From assembly GCA_905147135.1 (NCBI GenBank), contig LR990053.1, positions 508,501 to 572,500 of the forward strand: a stretch of DNA of 64,000 bases. The letters are read 5' to 3'. The DNA comes from Blastobasis lacticolella. Its lineage: Eukaryota > Arthropoda > Insecta > Lepidoptera > Blastobasidae. A model generated the notes under the pieces. It searched no databases. It was not told where the DNA came from and saw only the letters and a program-made list of their open reading frames with translations. Of this stretch, positions 52,885-64,000 are shown in pieces; the stretch's first letter is position 1; each line of letters starts with the position of its first letter. A program made the position numbers and the translations under genes.

Positions 52885-53306
52885 AAGGGTCTCCAATTAT
52901 TTCCCATTAATCATAGACTGCCCTAAAAAACTCACATGATAATTTAACCATTTTTTTTTTCAAATATAATAGAGTCATTCTGCTACTTTCTTCTGCAAGA
53001 TCCTGGACAAGAGAGACAAGATAAGGCACCGACTGTACTCCTCCGTGTACAAGTAATTAAACTTGATATCTTCTGAATATTCAAAGGGCCGGGAACGGCG
53101 ACGCGTTTTCGGAATGATTCAAAACAGAATCAACATTAACCGAGCGTCACCTCCATAAATCTAATTGGACAAATTAACCATTTAATTCCTGAGATACTTT
53201 AAGAAATGTCTCTCAAATTTGGAATGCTGAATGCTTGTCCGGGGACAGGGTCGAATTCAGACTTGAGATATATTTTTGTTGGTCAATTTTACATTTTTAC
53301 ATTTTT
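52885..53306. other. Unassigned sequence
   Basis: No gene or family recognised. Confidence 0.35.
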
Positions 53307-53537
53307 GGAGGCACACGTAGGCTAATAACGTAAAGCTGTTGCCAACAATTTTCCGACTTCATTGATTGAAATAGTAACTTTTGCTATTCCATATTAATGA
53401 TTTCTTGGGTTTAGTTGCTAACAAAGTTCCATTGCAATAAACTGAAACTATTAAATCGATCATACGGAATCGCAAAAGTAAAAATTTCAATCATTGAAAT
53501 CAGAGAATTGTTGGCAACAGAGTTACGTAATTAGCAT
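53307..53537. mobile_element. MITE family M, complete copy
   Basis: Inverted arms of about 80 bases: gctaataacgtaaagctgtt ... at the left pair with ggcaacagagttacgtaattagc at the right; core tgctaacaaagttccattgc. No coding. The target duplication is unclear. Confidence 0.7.
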
Positions 53538-53575
53538 ACACGACATCTTCAAGGATATGATTCAGTTTTATAGTT

Positions 53576-53833
53576 CATCATTACAGCCCATAACAGTCCA
53601 CTGCAGGACTAAGGGCCTCTCCCACAAAAAGGGAGGTTATTGCCATAATCTCCACGCTTGGCAGGCGGGTTGGAGATCGCAGTGTTATAATATAATAATG
53701 GAATATGCTGCTGCCCATTTTCCAGTCTACGGAGGCGCTTAGATCTTTTGCCTCGAAAACATTAGTCGCCTTTTACGACACCCACGAGTGTAAGGGGTTG
53801 GTGCTATTCTACTCTGCGGAGCACCACATACCA
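53576..53833 (-). mobile_element. Family A element, full length, 258 bp
   Basis: Flanked by agttttatagtt (53564-53575 and 53834-53845). Tail at the left; all family blocks present. Confidence 0.92.
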
Positions 53834-53845
53834 AGTTTTATAGTT

Positions 53846-54467
53846 AGATAAGTATATGTTATGGTATCCTCGCGCTCTCAACGAACTTGTTGAATTAAAC
53901 CAAGTACGAAGCTTATAAACGATTCTATCAAATATTTCCCTTGGTACTTAATATTTGAAGACTAAGAAGGAAGAAAGTTTATACACATTTGAATAAAATT
54001 TCCGCTAGATGCACATACACCATATCAACTCAAAGTAGGTACATATTATCAAAACATACGTATACGTAGGAAAGAGTTATTCTTATTCTTTCATACTTTA
54101 TCATGTGTTTTGAAAATATGTGCCTACTATGAAGTGAAATGGGGCAATGATGTGCGTCTAACGAAAATTTTATTCTATTGACCTCTCTTCTTAGTCTTAA
54201 TCTCAATTTTTTTAAATAATACTACTCAAGAATTGACAAAGTTTTGATTTGGCTTTGTCATGTGCTGCGTAAGGTTACGTGAGAAATATGTGATCAACAA
54301 AATGCACCGCGGTGACGTAAGAGGTGATGGATTGACTTCACTGAGTCGAATGCGAGAGCCAACGGCTTACTAACGGAGAAGCCGAACCTTTACTTACTAG
54401 GTTCATTATTCAGATTACACGAAATAAAAACCACAACGCCAAAGATGCAGCCTAAAGGAAGCAAATA
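53846..54467. other. Unassigned sequence
   Basis: No gene or family recognised. Confidence 0.35.
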
Positions 54468-54585
54468 AAGTAACGTTTTATTGGCATTGATGACTGGTGT
54501 TGCTGATGTCCATAAGCGGCGGTGACAACTTTCCATCAGGTGGCCCGCTTGCCTGTTTGTCTGCCGCATAACACTAAAAAAATGG
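54468..54585 (+). mobile_element. Family B LINE 3' fragment
   Basis: gtgttgctgatgtccataag, ggtggcccgcttgcctgttt and an A tail. Confidence 0.7.
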
Positions 54586-55128
54586 TCTCTCGTCAAGTCC
54601 GGCCCTGTAATTTTGGTAAATCGCAAGCCTACGCGGGTCGCAACCTCGCAATTGAAACATCGGACGGACTCAGCAGCCGCACAGTGCAAACGGCTTAAGT
54701 GTCCCCCGCTTAATTAACTCGTGCACTTTTGCGCGCGACAGTACAATGTACAGTGCCGAAGAGGAGTGGCGGTGGTTTTAGTTGTTCCGTATAAAACATT
54801 TATTACATACTAGTGACACGAAATGGCAAGTACGAATTTTCTTGGTTTTTCTTTACGGTTATATGCTTGTGTTATACATATACCTAACAATAAATTATCT
54901 AACTGAGGTGGTGAACAGACTGACGGACAGACGCGGAAAGCGTCTTTATTTTATACTTTGTAAGAGTAGACACTAAGATACGATACAATACATGTAAATT
55001 GTAGCATTTTGTGACAATGAAAAAAAAAATTACGCTCGCATCTCGCGAGCATTCGCTACGTGTTCGCGAAATTTGGTTGTACCCTTAGGTGTCGAATTCC
55101 ACTCTGGGCCTTAAGTATTAGAAATAAT
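54586..55128. other. Unassigned sequence
   Basis: No gene or family recognised. Confidence 0.35.
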
Positions 55129-55400
55129 AATCATCATCATCTTGGCGTTAATGTCCCGGTTGTGCTCTCGCACACGAGGGCCCGGAGCCTGTCTTGACCA
55201 TGATCCATCATTACAGTGAAGCAACTGCCATCTAACCTTCGTGACCCTGCTATCCTGAACCTGACCAGATTGGATAGTGGTTACACATTCCGTCGCTCGA
55301 ATGTGCAAGTTTCACGATATTTTTCCTCATCGTAAGGGCATCGGTTAGTATTCAACTAATGTACATAACTCAGAAAAGAGTTATTGGTACATGGCGACAC
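55129..55400 (-). mobile_element. Family D SINE, head truncated
   Basis: catcatcttggcgttaatgt, gtgaagcaactgccatctaa, cagaaaagagttattggtac; the tRNA part is cut after gtacatggcg. Confidence 0.8.
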
Positions 55401-55909
55401 TGGGGTCAGAAAAGAGACGAGTGGTAAATACCACATAACTATGGACTCCAATACCAAATAATACAGTTGCAAGTTGTACCGCTGCTCTTCTCGCGTGCTG
55501 CACCGACAAAGACAGAGTACGTTCTTTGTCTCGACCGGTGATTAAGCTTGTTTGAGCGGCTGATTGCACCGCATTTACATTGTACAGACGTCTTTTTTGC
55601 CCCGCCAGCCTTGGGAACGAACTTATTTAGCTCAAGCGGGGATAAATACTTTATCCTTTTAGGTTTAGAGGTTATTTTATGCTGCTGCGCCATCGTAGTT
55701 CATGTCAAACGCAGGCTGTATTCTACTACATACAGAGTAACAGAGTATGCTGCTTAACATTGCATTGCAAGTCAAGTGAGCGCAGAGAAACACTAAAATC
55801 GGTCTAGACTGAATCGTCTTACTTGGTAAACAAACATGGCATACTAGCAACCAAAGACAATTCATGGGGTTGGCCTGCAAAGATCATATACAAAATAGAT
55901 TAGATAAAA

Positions 55910-56032
55910 AAGGGGTTAAAAGGTCGGCAATGCGTGTGATTCCCCTGGTATTGCAAACGTCCATAGGCTGCGGTGACTGCTTACCATCAGGCAGGCCGTA
56001 AGCTTGTTTGCCACCTTGGCGATAAAAAAAAA
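55910..56032 (+). mobile_element. Family C LINE 3' end
   Basis: ggcaatgcgtgtgattcccc, aaacgtccataggctgcggt, gcttgtttgccaccttggcg and an A-rich end. Confidence 0.8.
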
Positions 56033-56299
56033 AATATATATTTACGAATGTCAATGTTATGCTAAGCAGTGACAAACGAGCAGAATTCCTAATGGTAAGT
56101 GGTAACTATATAAGGTGCAACGTCAAACAAATAGAATTGGCTAAAAGTAGGGCTAAAAGTAGTATTAGATTTCTTAGGCACAAATAACTAATTGTTAAAG
56201 TGCAGGTGTTATTTAATTAAAACTTAATTTCCATACATTTTCTTATAAATTAAAATTAAAATATATTTTGATAATACAGCCTCAAAATTTCATGTTTAA

Positions 56300-56590
56300 T
56301 TTTTTTTTTAGTCGTACTATATGTAAACAGGAAAGCGGGCCACCTGATGGAAAGTGGTCACCACTGCATATAGACATTAGCAAGACCAAGAGTATCGCCA
56401 GTGCGTTGCCCACCTCTATAACACGTTTCTCTGGCAATAAAAACTCCACTGCCAAAGCCACCGGCAGAAACACAATACTATTTAAAAGAGTATTGTTTAG
56501 CTGCGGTATTCTGTAAGGTGGAGGTACATCCCCAGTCGGGCGGCTCCAATCCGAACGTGATACCCCGCTATGCCCTCTCTTAAAATATTT
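56300..56590 (-). mobile_element. Family B LINE 3' region
   Basis: ctgatggaaagtggtcacca, tagacattagcaagaccaag, tatttaaaagagtattgttt and ccccagtcgggcggctccaa. Confidence 0.75.
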
Positions 56591-57084
56591 ATTTAAAATT
56601 TAACTGTAGTTACAATAAATTATAAAATAAATGCACATAATTTTAAGTTTTTATTTCAGTCAAAAAGCCATTGTGACTTCTCTTTCGAACAGTATGCCAC
56701 ATGCTAAAAACTTTTAACAGCTGCACATGAACACAAATATTAAGGTGCTAATACAATTTCGAGCACGACCGCCCATCCATCTTAAAAGGATATCCATTAC
56801 ATTTCTATTTAAAGACAAAAATGGCGGACACTGTCGGAGAAATCACGACGACTTCCCGAGCAAAGTTTCGGCCGTCGACGTCTTATTCTGTGACAAATAG
56901 TCGCAAGAGCTGTTGAACCATTTCGAACTGTCAAATTACTATTGGTCTTAACTCTTAGCAATGGAATGAGGACAATTCCAAATTGGACTAGAATACGAAC
57001 GAATGGCTACTTCTGGGTGCTCTTCAACTGGTGCAAGGAGGTATTGGAACAGGTTATTTTGGTATAGAGAGGTTTTTTTAGTCA
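56591..57084. other. Unassigned sequence
   Basis: No gene or family recognised. Confidence 0.35.
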
Positions 57085-57605
57085 TTTTAATGGTGTGGCC
57101 GGAGGGTAATGTGATTAACAGCCTATGTATGTTTGTTCCTTTCTGGCACTCAAGAGACCAAATGCATGGGCAGATTTTGATGATTTTTGTATCGTTTTGT
57201 CTTAATCTTGCGAGTGTCACTGAAGACATCATATTGTATTTTGTATGGTGTAATATTAATTCAATATGGCGACTACCAGCCACCATTTTGTGAAAATTAC
57301 AAATGAAAGTCGTCAAACTATGGCATGTAGGGTATCGTTGAATACCGTTTAGGAACTATAATGATCTGAATTAGTTAGAAACCATTATCACTTACGCTTT
57401 TATGGTACCGACCATTCATATAAAAAGCGGAAAATAAAAATTTTTGAACAAAAACTAATAACCCTGACTGCTAAAAAAAACTGAAAAGTTAGAAACGAGC
57501 CGAATGTTTACACTTTATACACCTATTGCCTTACGCCATTCGGCTTGTTTCCAACTTTTCATTTCTTTATAGCAGTCGGCGTTTTTAGTATTTGTACTAC
57601 ATATT
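57085..57605 (-). repeat. Family G dispersed repeat, copy 2, with terminal hairpin
   Basis: Matches 45950-46320. At 57455-57588 two arms of about 50 bases fold back (aactgaaaagttagaaacga with cggcttgtttccaacttttc), leaving a loop around ttatacacctattgcc. Orientation is arbitrary. Confidence 0.6.
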
Positions 57606-57734
57606 TATAGGTATTTATTCAGTATTTGTGTTATTTATTATATATGTAGGTAATATTACTATTATATATATAGATACTTATTTAAGTAATTCAATTATAT
57701 TATGTATTTGGGTGCACGTCATATCTGCCTCTCT

Positions 57735-57875
57735 ATTCTAGCCCTCTCTCTTCGGTAGGTCTGCTGTAAGACATTTCTTTTTAGAAATAAGCTGTACCTT
57801 TTGTGATTGTTATCTTTATGTTCATATTATTGTAACTTTCTTTGTGCACAATAAATGGTTAAATAAATAAAATAA
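57735..57875 (+). mobile_element. LINE 3' end
   Basis: ctgctgtaagacatttcttt, agaaataagctgtacctttt and gtgcacaataaatgg, then AAATA repeats; like 33670-33795. Confidence 0.65.
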
Positions 57876-58660
57876 AGAAAAAAATATATTTTATAATATG
57901 ATAGGTGAGATGGAAGACAAATGTTTGCCAATAGTTTATGTAAAATTAGTTGCGTATGTGCTTCCCCCGGTTGCCATCGCCATTTCTTATTCTCAGTCCA
58001 ATCATTGTTATCAACGATACATTATTAATTTTTCATTTCTAATTTATAGAATACATAACAGTATATTACAACACACACCACCACTAACAAACAAAAAAGG
58101 AGAAACAGTAGCTCTGCGTTTGTTTAGCCAACACCGAAGCGGTACAACGTACGGCTTAATAGTTCCCCGGAGGCCCGGGCCACGATTCTGGCTGCAATGA
58201 AAGCGATTTCCTCTAACAACATACCGGTCCCATAGCACAGACTTTACTGGGATGTTGAGGAAGGGATTTTTTTTATAACAGGGGAAGGTGAAAGAGCAAG
58301 TAGGTTACCTGATGGTAAGTGCACTGTCGCACATACACAATCTAAACACCGCGGATATTTAAATGTGAAGGTTTCATGAAAATGTTGAGAACGTTATGAG
58401 TCAAAATTTTTTTTTTTTATTTTTTTTAAAGTGGTATGTGGCAATGGTGTAGCATGATTTCCTAGATAGTGCTTATTTAATTTTGCCTTAAAAAGCCTTG
58501 ATTACTTCAATTTGCATTATAGAAATTTGACTCCGCGTATCATTTCTTTTCCGCGGGCTAGCTTATTCCCGTGACTATTTTTTATGCTACGCAGTGACAA
58601 ACGACCAGACAACCCACCTTATGGTAAGTGGTAACTGTCACCCGATATTTTCCTTAGCCA
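57876..58660. other. Unassigned sequence
   Basis: LINE 3' fragments (gtgacaaacgaccagacaac, atggtaagtggtaactgtca) occur near 58285-58340 and 58590-58645; no gene. Confidence 0.4.
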
Positions 58661-58661
58661 C

Positions 58662-58750
58662 AAGAAAATTGATTAGTGTTCAACGGCACTGAGGTTAGAA
58701 CCCCTCTCGCTTACGAGTCAGGCATTTTATCTACTAGGCCACCGATGCTT
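58662..58750 (-). mobile_element. Family D SINE head
   Basis: ttgattagtgttcaac, ctctcgcttacgagtcaggc and ctaggccaccgatgct. Confidence 0.7.
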
Positions 58751-58844
58751 TTTAAAACTCGTGCGGATATTCATAGATAACATGGTGTGACCGTGACAAA
58801 TTTCGTAATGAACAACAAACCGACAGGCACTAACAGCGATATTC

Positions 58845-59005
58845 ATCATCATCATATCAGCCGTAAGACGCCCACTGCTGCGCCCACATAAGCCCCCCCA
58901 GAGATCTCCACAAACGCCGGTGCCTTCCGTATCCAGCTGGTACCTGCGATCTTTACCAGGTTGTCGGACCATCTAGTGAGAGGCCTACCCACGCTGCGTG
59001 TTCCG
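58845..59005 (-). mobile_element. RTE LINE 3' end
   Basis: catcatcatatcagccgtaa, gagatctccacaaacgccgg, atccagctggtacctgcgat, ggtaggcctctcac-type block reversed. Confidence 0.8.
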
Positions 59006-59780
59006 GAACGTGCAATATTGTTTTATACTATTTTTTGACCAAGTTCCCGTATCCGATACACAAAACTAAATAAACCAATACTTTCAACCACTTGAAGGAA
59101 GCTTGCACAGTTTTACCCTACATTAAGGAAAGCACTAAAACTGTACAAAGGATATCACGAAGCCTTTTACCTTTCTAGAACCTCCATCAATTTCGATCCG
59201 CTTTAGAAACAACCGACCAACCTGTAGGCTTATTCAAATAATGTAATCACTTTGCTACGGCCTGCTACGGATTCGATACGGATGGCGTAGCGTCTCGTAG
59301 ACGCCTACGGATGTGGAAAGAGCTATTGTTGATTCAATTTTGAAGTCGTTAAAGTTTAGAATGTAAAAGCTGGATTATGGAAAGATACACTTTCAGTTTT
59401 AAAAAGTTTTACAAGATTAGGATTATGTCGGTAAATAGTGCACATCGCCTAGTTCGTTTCCTAGATTGTGAGGTGGCCTTACGTTATCCTTCGCCAGCCA
59501 CATTAAAATCACCAAACGGAAAAGTGACTTTATAGATTAAAGTTGGCAGTAAATAATATACATTAGCTACGTATTTACTCCAAATAAATTGGTTATAAAG
59601 GCACAGAATGAGCCAACTGCTTGAGCCAACAGTAGGCTGAAGTCACAAACTATATTTTGTATTTTTAATTGGTAAGTAATTAAGTAAAAACTCTTCATTA
59701 CACTCACATAAGTGAAATATGAATAACATAAAAAAATTACAACTTATATTAATAAATTATAATATACATAAACTTCATCA
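59006..59780. other. Unassigned sequence
   Basis: No gene or family recognised. Confidence 0.35.
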
Positions 59781-59782
59781 CA

Positions 59783-59880
59783 TCAGAAATTAAAATTCAT
59801 CATTTCAATTTCTGCCCGACCGGGCATCGAACCCGGCATCTCTGTGTGGCAGACCGGCCACTGCACCACTCAGGTCGTCG
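59783..59880 (-). mobile_element. Family E SINE head
   Basis: aaaattcatcatttcaattt, ccgggcatcgaacccggcat and caccactcaggtcgtcg. Confidence 0.8.
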
Positions 59881-61389
59881 TCTTTTGTTTAAGTGTGAAT
59901 GAGTAGTAGAAGAAGTAGTAAGTAGAATGAAATACTAGGATACCTAGATACCTGTAGAAATAAATAAATTCGTTGAAGGCTGACTGTTATATTTCAACAG
60001 ACGGCGCGCTCCCACTGGATGAAGAGTTATATTTTTCAAAGCCTTTCGGTTTAGGTCTCAGTGTTTGAAGGATCTAGGAATATTCTCAAAGGAAAATATT
60101 ACGCGGATTGTATAACATATCGAATGTCGGATACGGTTCCTTATGGCTCAACTGTAAGAAGGTTTTATGTACTTATCCTCTATACATAGTATTAAACAAA
60201 GTAGCTTCCCGCCTTAAAGTAAAGTACCTAACAAATTTTCATGCGGTTTAAACAGAATTTTTTTTTACTGGAGGTTTATATGTATAATAAATGTATATTG
60301 TAGTGAAGATAAGCCAGAAACCTGTACGAATGGGGAAAGGAGGGGAGGTGACAGGAGTATCGTATTATTTAAAAAATATCTACTACAAAACAAAGTTATT
60401 AGTTGCGTCTTGCGTCATGTAGATAACTGGCCTACACAGGGAAGTACCTGCATCTCACAAAGTTGAACAAACTTCAACGATACACAACAAGTAAACTACA
60501 AAACCTAGAAACCCAGACCGCTGTCATAAAACTGAAAAGCAAAATATATATTTTAAGTTTAGATATAAGTTTTGTATATTTTTTAAAATCCACCACTTTG
60601 AATTTTTAAAATTTTCATATACCCCTGGCCTTCGTGAGCGAAGCCACAACCGGGATATCCACGCCAAGATGACAAATTTACATACATATGCTCGAAAACC
60701 ATAGCCCTCCTTCTATCGCAGTGGAGTAAAAAGACGCAAATACGTCCCGATCATTCATTTGCGACCGGTACACCGGCCCGGATAAATAAAAAGCGATAAC
60801 GTTAACCGGTACAGGACCGGCAGTGATAGCCGCTATCGGTACTGATTGATTGGATCGCTCCCCGCTATCTTTTGCATTGATGCGGTCAAATGGGGCTTAG
60901 CTCGTTTCCTTTGGCGTAATTTATATGGGAGTGGGGTATTGTTCAGCTGGCTGCTTTGTTTGTGGCAGGAGTATAGACGCTGAAACGGTGAAGACGGTTG
61001 AAAATCTCTTGTCATTTTACACCAAATTAGTTCTCAGTGGATCGCACAGGTCGGATCTTCTTTTTATTTTTTTCTTTATAATTAGACTAGTAATTTTTTC
61101 CGGCTAAAATTAGCCTATGTCATTTAGAAATAACGTAGAGTTCTATTAACGGAAGAATTTGTAAAATCGGTTTTGTACTTTTTGAGATTATTCATTACAA
61201 ACAAAAATACAAAAACACATAATAAAAAAGGTTGGTAGGTGTAAAGGAGGTGAAGGTTAGGTGTACAGTATGTGTAGGGTAGGGTAAGGGTAATACGGCA
61301 AGCGAACGAAGTCGCGCCGGGTATATATTAAGAATTTTTACTTCTGGAAAATTATTTTAATTTTTTTTTTATAAATAAATTTTTTTATT
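59881..61389. other. Unassigned sequence with a family D 3' stub
   Basis: 60625-60672 is a family D 3' end (agccacaaccgggatatcca, cgccaagatga). No supported gene elsewhere. Confidence 0.4.
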
Positions 61390-61480
61390 TTTTTTATTTA
61401 ACATTTATTGTGCACAATAAATAGTATACAAATAGACATAAAAAAAAATCACAACAGGTACAGCTTATTTTTTTATTTTT
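61390..61480 (-). mobile_element. Reversed LINE tail
   Basis: cattattgtgcacaataaat-type end and caacaggtacagcttatttt, as at 50350-50440. Confidence 0.6.
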
Positions 61481-61787
61481 TTATTTTTATTTTATGTCAA
61501 TAAATAAAAATATTTATATTTGTGCATGTATTGTACATATAAACCTTTCGGATTAAATGCTCTAATTGATAGACAGGCAGATTTAGAAAGCGACTTTATT
61601 GAATACTAAATATGTAAGAAAAATAAGCTTAGCAAATTGTAGACTAGAATCTTGCCCGAACCTAACTCAAGTTTTCTTATTTGTTTAGTGATTTGATGGT
61701 TACAGCGTAGAGCGGCCACCGAAAGAAACTATCAGAGAAGTTAATATTGACTTGAAAGTTGAAACCTTGTTTGACTCGTTTATTGAG

Positions 61788-61980
61788 AACTAGTGGACCC
61801 GGTGCGACCTACCCATACATACACCTATTTTACCCCTAACTACCCTTTTTTTTTGCTTATAAGCCTTCCTCTTGAACCATTCTATCTATTGTTGAAAACT
61901 GCATTAAAATCCGTTGCGTAGTTTAAAAGATCTAAGCGTATATACAGACAGCGGGAAGCGACTTTGTTTTATATTATAAA
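61788..61980 (+). repeat. Family F repeat, copy 2
   Basis: gaactagtggacccggtgcg, attctatctattgttgaaaa, ccgttgcgtagtttaaaaga, gcgggaagcgactttgtttt. Confidence 0.7.
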
Positions 61981-61989
61981 AAGATACAG

Positions 61990-62575
61990 AAGCGGAAAAC
62001 ATATCGATTCCAACCTCTGTGTCGGTCATAAAGTTACTATACTGGTACCTATACTAATCTCTTTGGTGTCGATAGAAAGAGACTATCCGCCCTTTGCAAC
62101 ACAAAACTGCATTTATCCGACACAAACCAGAAAAAATCGGTTTTTACGGGGTCAGCAACACGTGGGTGATGCCCCTGGTATTGAAAACGTCCAAAAGCTG
62201 CGGTGACTGCTCACCATCAGGCAGGCCGTAAGCTTGTTTGCCACCTTGGTGGTATAAAAAAACACAGTCTAAAAGCTTGAAAAGTGGTATCCTCCACATA
62301 TAACATAAATATATCGATTCCAACCTGTGAAGACATTGCATAGTTAGAGACTGCCCTCTGCACCGCGAAACTGCATTTATCCGCCGTAAACCAGACAAAA
62401 ACAAAACACAGTCTAAACCTTTGAAAAATGGTATCCCCACATATAACATATCGATTCTAACCAGTAAAGACATTGCTTAGATAGAAACTGTCCGCCCTCT
62501 GCACCGCGAAACTGCATTTATCCGCCGCAAACCAGAAAAAACAAAACACAGTTTAAACCCTTGAAGTGATATGCC
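61990..62575. repeat. Tandem repeat of about 136 bp, interrupted by a LINE end
   Basis: atatcgattc recurs at 62001, 62312 and 62448; gaaactgcatttatccgcc, aaaccagaaaaaa and acacagtctaaa also repeat in step. The larger first spacing is explained by a family C LINE end at 62136-62262. Confidence 0.75.
62136..62262 (+). mobile_element. Family C LINE 3' end inside the tandem repeat
   Basis: tttttacggggtcagcaaca, cgtgggtgatgcccctggta, gcttgtttgccaccttggtg. Confidence 0.8.
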
Positions 62576-62922
62576 CCCCCTTCCCAACCCCTCCATCGTC
62601 GGTAAGAAGATCCAGCACTGATTTATCTATCTCCTCAGCATTGAGGCTGTGAACGAAGTAATTGTTTAAATCCATCCGTTTTGTGGACTCGCCCCTCATT
62701 GCGGGGATCAATAACGCTAAGTCAGAACGCTTAGTAAATCTGTTCGACGGGTTTGTTTCGAAGAAATATTTCGTTGAATAAAAGTTTTGTGATTAGTATT
62801 GTAGTATTTCAGAAATAACGAAAAGGTACGCTAGACGGAGAGTACCTACTGTAGAATTTTAGAAGCTTTCTAATTAACGACAGTGATTATATTCTTATTT
62901 ATGAACTTATTGTCTACGACTT

Positions 62923-63180
62923 GGCCGTGTGGTGTCCGGCAGAGTAGAATAGCACCAACCCCTTACACTCATGGGTGTCGTACAAGGCGACTAATGTTTT
63001 CGAGGCAAAAGATCAACAGTCTCCGTAGTCTGGAAAATGGGGAGCAGCATTTTCCATTGTTATATTTAAACACTGCGATCTCCAACCCGCCTGCCAAGCG
63101 TGGAGATTATGGCAATAACCTCCCCTCACGTGAGAGAGGCCCTTAGTCCTGCAGTGGACTGTTACGGGCTGTGATGATGA
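62923..63180 (+). mobile_element. Family A element, full length, 258 bp
   Basis: Flanked by tgtctacgactt (62911-62922) and tgtttacgactt (63181-63192). Same length as the copy at 53576-53833. Confidence 0.92.
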
Positions 63181-63287
63181 TGTTTACGACTTAGTCTGTG
63201 CTGACTCGAATGAAGAACAAGCGGCTTTTTACAAGCTTTTATGTGACTTGCACTGTTCGTATGTATGTTGGTAAGTTGTCCGTCAAA

Positions 63288-63398
63288 ATTTCGGCAACGC
63301 GTGGGTGATGCCCCTGGTATTTCATTCATCCATAGGCTGCGATGACTGCTTACCGTCAGGGCCGGAAGCTTGTTCGCCACCTTAGCGGTATATAAAAA
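63288..63398 (+). mobile_element. Family C LINE 3' end
   Basis: gcaacgcgtgggtgatgccc, catccataggctgcgatgac, ttgttcgccaccttagcggt. Confidence 0.75.
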
Positions 63399-64000
63399 TT
63401 AGATCCGATTAATCGAAAGTTTGGTATATTTATATAACTTGGATGACAATGCATTAATATGGTAACATGGAGCTGGTCTGATGATGAAGTCGGAAGGTGG
63501 TCATAGGAATATTACTAATGAACGCAATAAGATAACTCCATCGTGTTTGGGCTATTTGGACTGGTCTTGATGAGTATACTATACATATAACGCGATTAAA
63601 TTTATTTATTTATTTATTTATCATTTACATTTTTTTATTTTAAAGCTTGTTTTTAAAAAAGATTTTTCATTTGAGAACTTATTTTGACTTCTGCTGAACT
63701 ATTTGTGGACATTTCTTTTTTTTAATAAAAAAGTGAAATGTCTAGTTGTTAAAAATGTCAACCCATTCAGTGCGCCGCCTATACAATCCTTCGAAAGGGA
63801 ATTCAAAGAGGGGTGCAGATAAATGAAATTAATTCTATCATTGCCAACAGAATCCATTAATTTAATACATTCAGTTTGACATGAAAGGCTGACAATAACT
63901 AGAGTCAGCAGCAATAGAGCGTACCGATAGCAGTGACAACTTTGTGACACTATACAGTATACAGATAATAGATAGATGCTAGATGCGTATGTCGAATGAT
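63399..64000. other. Unassigned sequence
   Basis: An ATTT simple repeat lies at 63600-63625. No gene supported. Confidence 0.4.

Overview
The window looks like insect nuclear DNA, most likely from a moth or butterfly. It is AT-rich and intron-dominated. It holds jockey-, CR1/L2-, R1- and RTE-type LINEs, short tRNA-derived SINEs, a piggyBac remnant and foldback MITEs of kinds common in Lepidoptera. No bacterial operon, rRNA gene, functional tRNA gene, CRISPR array or virus was seen. The lepidopteran assignment is inference from repeat content.

Only one host gene is recognised. Three exons on the minus strand (15573-15507, 11815-11679, 11318-11167) have correct splice sites and matching phases and encode the N-terminal part of an ARB2A (FAM172A)-like protein. 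The rest of that gene lies to the left of the window, beyond an intron of more than 11 kb. Its promoter plus first exon appears twice (functional-looking copy near 15507-15653, broken copy near 12612-13361).

Layout. 1-1490: minus-strand LINE remnant running off the left edge. 1500-11050: a nest inside the ARB2A intron. An old plus-strand LINE is split at 1786/10529 by an SGNH-EN-RT LINE, which itself carries a 58-bp palindromic mini-element and a 4.26-kb insertion flanked by a 22-23-bp target duplication. 11050-15660: ARB2A exons mixed with an R1-like LINE end, a 476-bp MITE, a poly(A)-tailed retroelement end and a piggyBac remnant. 15880-16213: RTE 3' end. 17262-21812: a complete jockey-clade LINE with both ORFs open and a 12-bp target duplication. 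21829-64000: no recognised gene. It is a mosaic of 3' ends of several LINE families, five SINE-like families (a 258-bp GAT-tailed family A, tRNA-derived D and E, a 5S rRNA-derived family, and stubs), MITEs, a 1.55-kb TA-flanked transposon full of one repeated motif, and two minisatellites, separated by unique intergenic or intronic sequence.

How the parts relate. The intact LINE supplies a full reverse-transcription machinery. The GAT-tailed family A shares its tail type with the RTE ends, which suggests (inference) that RTE mobilises it. Many copies retain target-site duplications that allow insertion order to be read directly.
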